NCBI GenBank assembly: GCA_016840385.1
Contig: JAEOSL010000092.1
Coordinates: 1 to 13,764 of the forward strand
Length of the DNA: 13,764 nucleotides
Reading direction: 5' to 3'
Source: Candidatus Thorarchaeota archaeon
GTDB lineage: Archaea > Asgardarchaeota > Thorarchaeia > Thorarchaeales > Thorarchaeaceae
The notes beneath the pieces were generated by a model, which did no database searches, was not told the origin of the DNA, and saw only the letters and a program-made list of their open reading frames with translations. The translations under genes were made by a program, and so were the position numbers. Below are positions 6,982 to 13,764 of this stretch, in pieces (position 1 is the stretch's first letter; each line of letters opens with the position of its first letter).

Positions 6982-7374
6982 TTGGAGGTGTCCTCGATAA
7001 CAAGCGATAACGAAGATCCAGCGTTCCTTTTCTGTGTCTGCACTGGAAAATGTCCCGGTTTTGCAAAGATGGATATGTGGGATTTTATCAACCGTATAAG
7101 AATGGAACTCCCTGTGAAATACGGAGTAATTCACCCTCAGCTTTGTGAAGATGATGGGGATCGATATCTGGAAAGTACACTCAATGCTGGTGAAAAGGTC
7201 ATCATTGCAGGGTGTGCTCCAGCAATGCAGTACAAACTATTCCGAGATGCATTTGAGAAAGTCGGTCTCGAGGCCAAGAAAGACCTCATTCCATTGGATG
7301 TTCGAGATATGACAACCGATGAAGCATTTGACAAAGTTATGAATGCAATGAAGGAGAACGGGTTCGATGTCTGA
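6982..7374 (+). CDS. Small Fe-S protein like the N-terminal domain of HdrA
   Basis: This 130-residue protein has the cysteine layout of the N-terminal domain of heterodisulfide reductase subunit A. It has CxC (Cys18, Cys20) plus Cys24 in CVCTGKCPG, then a Cys after a YGVIHPQL strand (Cys55, as in the HdrA 'Y..MC' position), and GCAP (Cys78, as in HdrA 'CSP'), followed by a helix with FRDAFEKVGL. HdrA's FAD domain and ferredoxin domains are absent, so this is a stand-alone domain, with a separate ferredoxin next door. It likely holds a [4Fe-4S] cluster and passes electrons or thiol chemistry in the cytoplasm. The start is uncertain. TTG at 6982 and GTG at 6988 are in frame, but the strong GGAGGTG (6984-6990) overlaps them; the next possible start, ATA at 6997, would fit that site only if used as a rare start codon. 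Its stop overlaps the next gene by 8 bases. Confidence 0.78.
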   Translation: MEVSSITSDNEDPAFLFCVCTGKCPGFAKMDMWDFINRIRMELPVKYGVIHPQLCEDDGDRYLESTLNAGEKVIIAGCAPAMQYKLFRDAFEKVGLEAKKDLIPLDVRDMTTDEAFDKVMNAMKENGFDV

Positions 7375-7663
7375 GGGTGGAATCGGAAGTACATTCATGA
7401 GTGTTGCTCGTGAAAAGATTCCCTGGTGGCCAGAAGTCGATGCTTCCAAGTGTGATGGTTGTGCTAGTGAATTCGACTGTTTGAAATTCTGTCCTCATAA
7501 AGTGTACAAGGTAGTTGAAGGTTCACCACTTATTGAGGTTGAAAAGAAATACAATTGTGTGGTATTTTGTAGAGCCTGTCAAAAGATGTGCCCGAAAGAT
7601 GCACTATCATTTCCAAACAAACCTGACATTTTGAAGATAATCAAAGAAGCCAGGTCTACATAG
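7367..7663 (+). CDS. Two-cluster [4Fe-4S] ferredoxin-type protein
   Basis: This 98-residue protein has two Fe-S motifs: Cys29-x2-Cys32-x5-Cys38-x3-Cys42-Pro and Cys64-x3-Cys68-x2-Cys71-x3-Cys75-Pro. The widened x5 spacing in the first motif is unusual against CxxCxxCxxxCP. The N-terminal 24 residues include IPWWPEVDASKC, which leads directly into the first motif as in polyferredoxin-like subunits. It starts with ATG at 7367, 8 bases inside the upstream gene, indicating translational coupling. Together with the HdrA-N-like protein it supplies three likely Fe-S clusters, so the pair could act as an electron-transfer unit for the lipoyl/DGC proteins downstream. A donor or acceptor is not encoded in the window. 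Confidence 0.88.
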   Translation: MSEGGIGSTFMSVAREKIPWWPEVDASKCDGCASEFDCLKFCPHKVYKVVEGSPLIEVEKKYNCVVFCRACQKMCPKDALSFPNKPDILKIIKEARST

Positions 7664-7670
7664 GAATGTG

Positions 7671-8516
7671 ATGATTTTGACTACAAAGTATGTTCTTCCA
7701 TGCGCAGGTTATGACAGACCTGGCGGAAAGATTTCCAGACTAGTGATTGATCTTTTACAATCCTCTGACTCTTCCATCATAGCAGGTAGTATCGGTGCAT
7801 TAGCTTCTGAACGTCCTGGAGAAATCAAGGATTTACGCTCATCTGATGTAATCTGTATAGACGGATGCAGTGTCCAATGTGCTACCAAGATAGTGCAAAA
7901 CCATAGTGCACGAGAATTCGAATCTATTGAAGTGTCTGCGATTGCTGATTTGGAGGATAGTGATGCAAATGAAAAGGCAAGAACTGTTGCAGATAAGGTA
8001 CTGCAACTATTAGCAACTGAATCGTCCTCTACTACGAAAACGATTGATTCAGAGCAATCAGAAAACGACTATCTGTCGGAGATGATTGACAAATTCATCC
8101 TCCGAGTGAAGAAAGGGCTCTTCTATTCTGACAATGATTTTTGGGTTCAACGAGAAGGGGACTTGGTGAGGATTGGATTATCCGACCTCCTCCAACAGAT
8201 GGTATCGGATGTTTACTTTGTCGACTTGGCAGATATAGGAACTCATGTAGAATTTGGCGATGAGCTCGGTTCTTTCGAATCAACGAAGATTGCAATGGAG
8301 ATTATAACTCCACTATCAGGAACAGTCGTCGAGAAGAATACAAAACTTGAGGACAGTCCTGAATTTGTTAACGAATACCCATACGAAAAAGGTTGGCTAT
8401 ACGTCATCCGTCCTGATGACATTAGTGAATTGGAACTTCTAAAGACCGCAGATGAGTATCTACCGTATGGTGTTGAGAAGGCTAAGCATGAATTAGGAAA
8501 GAAGGTATCAAAATGA
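7671..8516 (+). CDS. Fusion of DGC-type domain and lipoyl GcvH-like domain
   Basis: This protein has 281 residues from ATG 7671; positions below count from the in-frame GTG at 7668. Residues 8-115 form a DGC domain: PCAGYDRPGGKISR (Cys12) and CIDGCSVQCA (Cys63, Cys67, Cys71), the DGCxxxCA signature of a putative zinc-binding family. The middle 'CLPL' cysteine of the two neighbours is replaced here (AGSIGALA, 39-46). Residues 117-134 are a Ser/Thr/Glu linker. Residues 135-255 form a GcvH-like lipoyl domain with FWVQREGDLVRIGLSD, then GSFESTKIAMEIITPLSG (201-218), in which Lys207 of ESTK matches the lipoylated lysine. ATG 7671 is preferred because AGGA at 7662-7665 is 5 bases upstream. No glycine-cleavage genes are nearby, so a carrier role in sulfur or redox chemistry is more likely than glycine breakdown. 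Its stop overlaps the next start by 4 bases (ATGA). Confidence 0.85.
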   Translation: MILTTKYVLPCAGYDRPGGKISRLVIDLLQSSDSSIIAGSIGALASERPGEIKDLRSSDVICIDGCSVQCATKIVQNHSAREFESIEVSAIADLEDSDANEKARTVADKVLQLLATESSSTTKTIDSEQSENDYLSEMIDKFILRVKKGLFYSDNDFWVQREGDLVRIGLSDLLQQMVSDVYFVDLADIGTHVEFGDELGSFESTKIAMEIITPLSGTVVEKNTKLEDSPEFVNEYPYEKGWLYVIRPDDISELELLKTADEYLPYGVEKAKHELGKKVSK

Positions 8517-8902
8517 GTGATGCAAAAAAGATAGTCATTCCATGTAGTGGAATAGGGAAAGCATTTGGAACTGTTTCCAGAGAAGCAACATACCAATTAA
8601 CAGAAACCGATCATCAGGAAGAGTACAGGACAATGTGTCTGCCTCTCCTCGTAGCAGGTAATCAAGATGGAATTGATCTTCTCAAAAAATCTCGTGTGTA
8701 TACGATTGATGGGTGTCCGAAAAAGTGTGCAACGTTATCAGTTGAACGCACTGGTATTGATGTCACAATGGAGGTTATGGTCCCGAAAGTTCTAGCAAAG
8801 AATACTGATCACAAACCTGGCACTGTACTAGATATCGGACCCAATGGAGTACTTTTAGCAAAAGATATTGTCAATATAATCCTTGAAGAAGGGAGTGATT
8901 AG
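8513..8902 (+). CDS. DGC-domain protein (putative metal-binding), second copy
   Basis: This is a 129-residue, single-domain protein of the DGC family. Conserved cysteines are Cys11 in VIPCSG, Cys42 in TMCLPLLVAG, Cys68 in IDGC and Cys72 in KKCA, a four-Cys set well suited to one Zn or Fe-S site. SREAT (22-26) is shared with the next gene. There is no signal peptide, so it is cytoplasmic. The reaction of this family is not known. It overlaps the fusion gene by ATGA and lies 2 bases before the third DGC gene, so all three should be made together. It resembles the next protein more than the fused copy, as judged by the shared CLPL and SREAT motifs. Confidence 0.85.
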   Translation: MSDAKKIVIPCSGIGKAFGTVSREATYQLTETDHQEEYRTMCLPLLVAGNQDGIDLLKKSRVYTIDGCPKKCATLSVERTGIDVTMEVMVPKVLAKNTDHKPGTVLDIGPNGVLLAKDIVNIILEEGSD

Positions 8903-8904
8903 AA

Positions 8905-9312
8905 ATGACTGAATTACCCAAAGTTGGTATAATTTCCTGTAGTGGAGAAGATTGTCCTGGTGGGAATATTTCAAGAGAAGCAACATTGAAAGTTCTCCAT
9001 GATTTAAGACCAGAAGAAACTGCAACAATTTGCCTTCCGCTTTTCCTTGCAGGTGGAGAAGGAGAGCGTGGATTTGCTAAGAGGTTCCCAACTATTACTG
9101 TGGATGGTTGTGGGAAACTTTGTGCAGCGATAGGCACAACAAGATACAGCAACAAACCAACTATCGAAATCAATTTAGAGGACTATGCGGGCTTTGCCTC
9201 TCTCAAACCTGAAGAGAAATGGCATGTTAAGGAAAGTAGTTCAAACTTGGTTGAGAAACTAGCTACTGACATAGCTAATCACGTAGATGAAATAAGAAAC
9301 AATTCGGAGTGA
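8905..9312 (+). CDS. DGC-domain protein (putative metal-binding), third copy
   Basis: This 135-residue protein has the DGC-family layout: Cys12 and an extra Cys17 in SCSGEDCPGGNISREAT, Cys43 in TICLPLFLAGG, and Cys69 plus Cys73 in VDGCGKLCA. The extra Cys17 is absent from the second copy. The last 50 residues carry a hydrophilic stretch and a helix (LVEKLATDIANHVDEI). The start is ATG at 8905, with GGGAG at 8891-8895 upstream. Three DGC units in one operon, each with a different cysteine set, suggest division of labour or a hetero-oligomer rather than simple redundancy. The function is unknown. Confidence 0.85.
   Translation: MTELPKVGIISCSGEDCPGGNISREATLKVLHDLRPEETATICLPLFLAGGEGERGFAKRFPTITVDGCGKLCAAIGTTRYSNKPTIEINLEDYAGFASLKPEEKWHVKESSSNLVEKLATDIANHVDEIRNNSE
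9306..9312 (+). promoter_or_regulatory. Ribosome binding site deciding the TTG start of the ArsR gene
   Basis: GGAGTGA overlaps the stop of the third DGC gene and lies 6 bases before TTG at 9319. No ATG is available before the conserved FHKALSNP segment. Confidence 0.55.
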
Positions 9313-9318
9313 AAACCA

Positions 9319-9609
9319 TTGACAGAAGAAACCGATCTGAAATGGCGTGCAGAGTTTCACAAGGCACTAAGTAATCCTGTTCGCCTTCAGATTGTCGAGA
9401 TGGTGCTGGATGGTGAAATGTGTCAATGTGATATATTCCCTGCAATTGGCCTTTCACAATCCACAATATCCCACTATCTTACACTACTCGTTCGCTCTGG
9501 AATCCTTGCCGTCAGACGGGATGGTACAAGGAAACTGTATAGTGTTTCACATCCCGGAATCTTGAAAGCTCTCGATATTATGAGACATTTAGCATCACAA
9601 GCGAAATAA
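9319..9609 (+). CDS. ArsR/SmtB-family transcriptional repressor
   Basis: This 96-residue winged-helix protein opens with FHKALSNPVRLQIVEMVL (13-30), typical of ArsR. It is followed by GEMCQCDIF (32-40), whose Cys35-x-Cys37 matches the ELCVCDL arsenite/metal site of helix alpha-3. It continues with the recognition helix QSTISHYLTLL (47-57) and the wing GILAVRRDGTRKLYSV (61-76). Such proteins are dimers that leave DNA when As(III), Sb(III), Cd/Pb or reactive sulfur binds the cysteines. Which signal works here cannot be read from sequence. The start is TTG at 9319, with GGAGTGA at 9306-9312 spaced 6 bases, partly inside the previous gene. As the last gene of the operon it most likely controls its own promoter through the inverted repeat at 6952-6971. 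Confidence 0.93.
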   Translation: MTEETDLKWRAEFHKALSNPVRLQIVEMVLDGEMCQCDIFPAIGLSQSTISHYLTLLVRSGILAVRRDGTRKLYSVSHPGILKALDIMRHLASQAK

Positions 9610-9707
9610 TGCAACATCATATTGTCTAATCATAGGTCTCTCGGAGTTTCAGAGTAGAATCCTTAACTTGAAGTACGAATTCCTCGTTATACTCAGGAGA
9701 TTGGAGA

Positions 9708-10316
9708 ATGTATTTCTCATTAGTCGACACTTCCTTTGGACACATAGGGATAGTCTATAGAGATACAGTCAGTCCTAGAGTTATCGGTGTTCTTCTTCCT
9801 AGAACGAAGGATGATGCCTTACGAGCTGTGAAATTTCAGTACCCCGAAGCACATCTTCGTTCTCCAGACTTACTCGGCTCTTTACCAGATATGTTCGTAG
9901 ACTATTTTGATGGAACACCTGTGAAGTTCCCGCTTGATGTTCTTGACATGTCTGTATGTTATCCATTTCAGATAGAAGTCCTCAATGCAGAGTGGTCCAT
10001 TCCATATGGGAGCGTAGCTTCATACAGATGTGTTGCGAATAGGATTGAGTCAACAGCATATCGGGCAGTTGGAAACGCCTTGGCACGTAATCCATTCCCT
10101 ATCATCGTACCATGTCATCGAGCTATCAGATCAGACGGAACATTGGGAGGCTTTCAGGGAGGTCTCAAGATGAAGAGAAAAATCTTGGAACTAGAAGGAG
10201 TGGAATTCGATTCATATGGTCGAGTAAAGGAAGAGTTCGTGAAGGATAACTTAGATCCTCTCAGTGACTACTTTGAATCACCAACCTATCTCATCGACTT
10301 CAATGGAACCTTCTAA
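9708..10316 (+). CDS. ogt: O6-alkylguanine-DNA alkyltransferase (methylated-DNA-protein-cysteine methyltransferase)
   Basis: This 202-residue DNA repair protein transfers the alkyl group of O6-methylguanine to its own Cys in a single, self-inactivating step. Landmarks are an N-terminal ribonuclease-H-like domain (1-80), FQIEVLNAEWSIPYGSVASY (87-106), the arginine-finger region YRAVGNALARNP (118-129), active site IVPCHRAI (133-140) with Cys136, and the loop GGFQGG (about 148-153). About 35 residues after LELEGVEFD (176-183) run past the usual C-terminus and match no domain I know. The start is ATG at 9708 with GGAGA at 9696-9700 upstream. It is separated from the ArsR gene by 98 bases, so it may have its own promoter, though no clear TATA box was seen. 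The family is certain. The ogt symbol refers to the family, since ada-type domains are absent. Confidence 0.93.
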   Translation: MYFSLVDTSFGHIGIVYRDTVSPRVIGVLLPRTKDDALRAVKFQYPEAHLRSPDLLGSLPDMFVDYFDGTPVKFPLDVLDMSVCYPFQIEVLNAEWSIPYGSVASYRCVANRIESTAYRAVGNALARNPFPIIVPCHRAIRSDGTLGGFQGGLKMKRKILELEGVEFDSYGRVKEEFVKDNLDPLSDYFESPTYLIDFNGTF

Positions 10317-10388
10317 GAGTGATGTCTGAAGAACAAGTACAGTATAGCTCAAGCAAGAGCAAACTGCACTTCATTCTTCATTATTGTT

Positions 10389-13358
<2,970 letters not shown>

Positions 13359-13362
13359 AATA

Positions 13363-13369
13363 CCACCTC
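13363..13369 (-). promoter_or_regulatory. Strong ribosome binding site of the binding-protein gene
   Basis: On the minus strand GAGGTGG lies about 4 bases before the ATG (13358-13356). It is among the best ribosome sites in the window and supports this start. Confidence 0.65.
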
Positions 13370-13411
13370 TAATCTATTCGAATTCTACCCGATGGTGACA
13401 GCTGCACAAAT

Positions 13412-13421
13412 TGTTATACAA
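13412..13421 (-). promoter_or_regulatory. Possible TATA box for the binding-protein gene
   Basis: On the minus strand TTTGTATAAC lies about 55 bases before the ATG and follows a purine-rich AAGAGG that could serve as a BRE. Transcription would start near 13390. A T-run followed by AAGAG slightly upstream is a weaker alternative. Confidence 0.35.
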
Positions 13422-13544
13422 AACCTCTTAAAAAATCAATTGGGCGATGATTTGTATCACTCTTACAATGAAAATATAGCAAGTTATTCAAATAGTCCAT
13501 CATATCTCGAAATGAGCATGACTAATAGCTCCTTAATTCTCCCA

Positions 13545-13560
13545 GCATATCTAAATATGC
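13545..13560. promoter_or_regulatory. Perfect 6-4-6 palindrome before the last gene
   Basis: GCATAT, then CTAA, then ATATGC: an exact inverted repeat ending 20 bases before ATG 13581. Its core is AT-rich and could also serve as the TATA element, so this may be an operator lying on a promoter. It sits in the 222-base divergent gap (13359-13580), which otherwise shows no gene. Confidence 0.4.
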
Positions 13561-13580
13561 GGAACACCTAAGGAGTAAGT

Positions 13581-13733
13581 ATGTCGCGAATTGCAGTCTT
13601 AGGCGGTTACGGCGTCGTTGACACAATTGCTGTACGGACTCCTGTAGAGGACCACACCGTACGAGGTGGACTCCACAACATCTCACTTCCTATCAAGAGA
13701 GATCATTCGAATTTAAGGAGAGACAATGAATGA
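13581..13733 (+). CDS. Short ORF of 50 codons with Gly-rich N-terminus, possibly a truncated gene
   Basis: ATG at 13581 follows AGGAG (13571-13575) by 5 bases. The product begins MSRIAVLGGYGVVDTIAV, resembling the first beta-strand and glycine turn of a nucleotide-binding fold (GGYG), then becomes hydrophilic and ends in RRDNE after 50 residues, far short of any Rossmann enzyme. The TGA overlaps the next ATG as ATGA (13730-13733), the usual coupling between adjacent archaeal genes. It could be a small real protein, or the remnant of a larger enzyme whose frame has been lost; a long second frame cannot be judged because the window ends 31 bases later. Confidence 0.5.
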   Translation: MSRIAVLGGYGVVDTIAVRTPVEDHTVRGGLHNISLPIKRDHSNLRRDNE

Positions 13734-13764
13734 TAATGAAGTGTGAATGTGGGCATAATGACTG
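13730..13764 (+). CDS. Start of a gene cut by the right edge
   Basis: From ATG 13730 the frame reads MIMKCECGHND and stays open to the window end. The CxC-Gly-His start hints at a zinc-binding N-terminus, but only 11 residues are visible. AAGGAG at 13715-13720 is a fitting ribosome site, and the start overlaps the stop of the 50-codon ORF. ATG 13736 is an alternative start. Confidence 0.35.
   Translation, partial: MIMKCECGHND

Noticed and set aside
7668..8516. GcvH-like domain taken as a glycine cleavage H protein
   Set aside because: It is fused to a DGC domain and no glycine cleavage P, T or L genes are near; a different lipoyl carrier role fits better.
9610..9707. 98-base gap before the alkyltransferase searched for a promoter or ArsR site
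   Set aside because: GTTATACT at about 9686-9693 is TATA-like but too close to the ATG at 9708 for a normal start; no copy of the ATATCGA repeat is present.
10317..10388. 72-base convergent gap between the alkyltransferase and the binding-protein gene, searched for a shared terminator
   Set aside because: Only a 4-bp stem (GCTC-AAGCAA-GAGC, near 10347-10360) and a loosely T-rich stretch were seen; not enough for a call.
13581..13733. Annotation as saccharopine dehydrogenase or another Rossmann enzyme from the GGYG start
   Set aside because: Only about 15 residues look like such a fold and the frame stops at 50 codons, so no enzyme name is supported.

Overview
This 13.8 kb window looks archaeal and most resembles an Asgard archaeon, with Thorarchaeia a plausible home. 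The supports are a Rab/Ras-type small GTPase with an intact Gln after the DxxG motif, an archaeal-type NAD-kinase-like protein, TATA boxes about 25 bases before likely transcript starts, mixed ATG/GTG/TTG starts with GGAGG-type ribosome sites, and a peptide-binding protein on a poly-threonine stalk. No rRNA, tRNA, CRISPR array or transposon was seen. The lineage assignment is an inference.

Layout. (1) Positions 1-3737 (+): the end of a protein cut by the window edge, a six-helix membrane protein, the small GTPase, an unknown soluble protein and an ATP-NAD kinase family protein. The last three appear to have their own promoters. (2) Positions 3833-6867 (+): a more AT-rich group of three membrane proteins. 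The first has a signal sequence, an outer domain carrying a His-Gly ... Ala-Ser-Cys pair like that of caspase/gingipain-type (clan CD) peptidases, and a multi-helix C-terminal membrane domain. The next two are tandem paralogs of an unrecognised five-helix family. (3) Positions 6982-9609 (+): a tight six-gene operon with junctions between an 8-base overlap and a 7-base gap. It encodes an HdrA-N-terminal-like Fe-S protein, a two-cluster ferredoxin, a DGC-domain/GcvH fusion with a conserved lipoyl lysine, two further DGC proteins and an ArsR-family repressor with a CxC metal/thiol sensor motif. A perfect 7-6-7 inverted repeat sits on the promoter TATA box and is the likely operator. (4) Positions 9708-10316 (+): an O6-alkylguanine-DNA alkyltransferase. 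(5) Positions 10389-13358 (-): a 989-residue family 5 oligopeptide-binding protein with a signal peptide, poly-Thr stalk, membrane helix and a cytoplasmic tail of about 300 residues. The tail ends in a zinc ribbon and looks like a beta-sandwich plus alpha/beta lobe. (6) Positions 13581-13764 (+): a 50-codon ORF with a good ribosome site, overlapping by ATGA the start of a gene that leaves the window.

The least described material is the Fe-S/lipoyl/DGC/ArsR operon, which I infer to be a thiol-, sulfur- or metalloid-responsive redox module; the membrane protein with the clan CD-like dyad and its tandem paralog partners; and the transmembrane binding protein joined to a cytoplasmic domain that may resemble coat-adaptor appendages. 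Functions proposed for these three are hypotheses from motif and context, not demonstrated facts.
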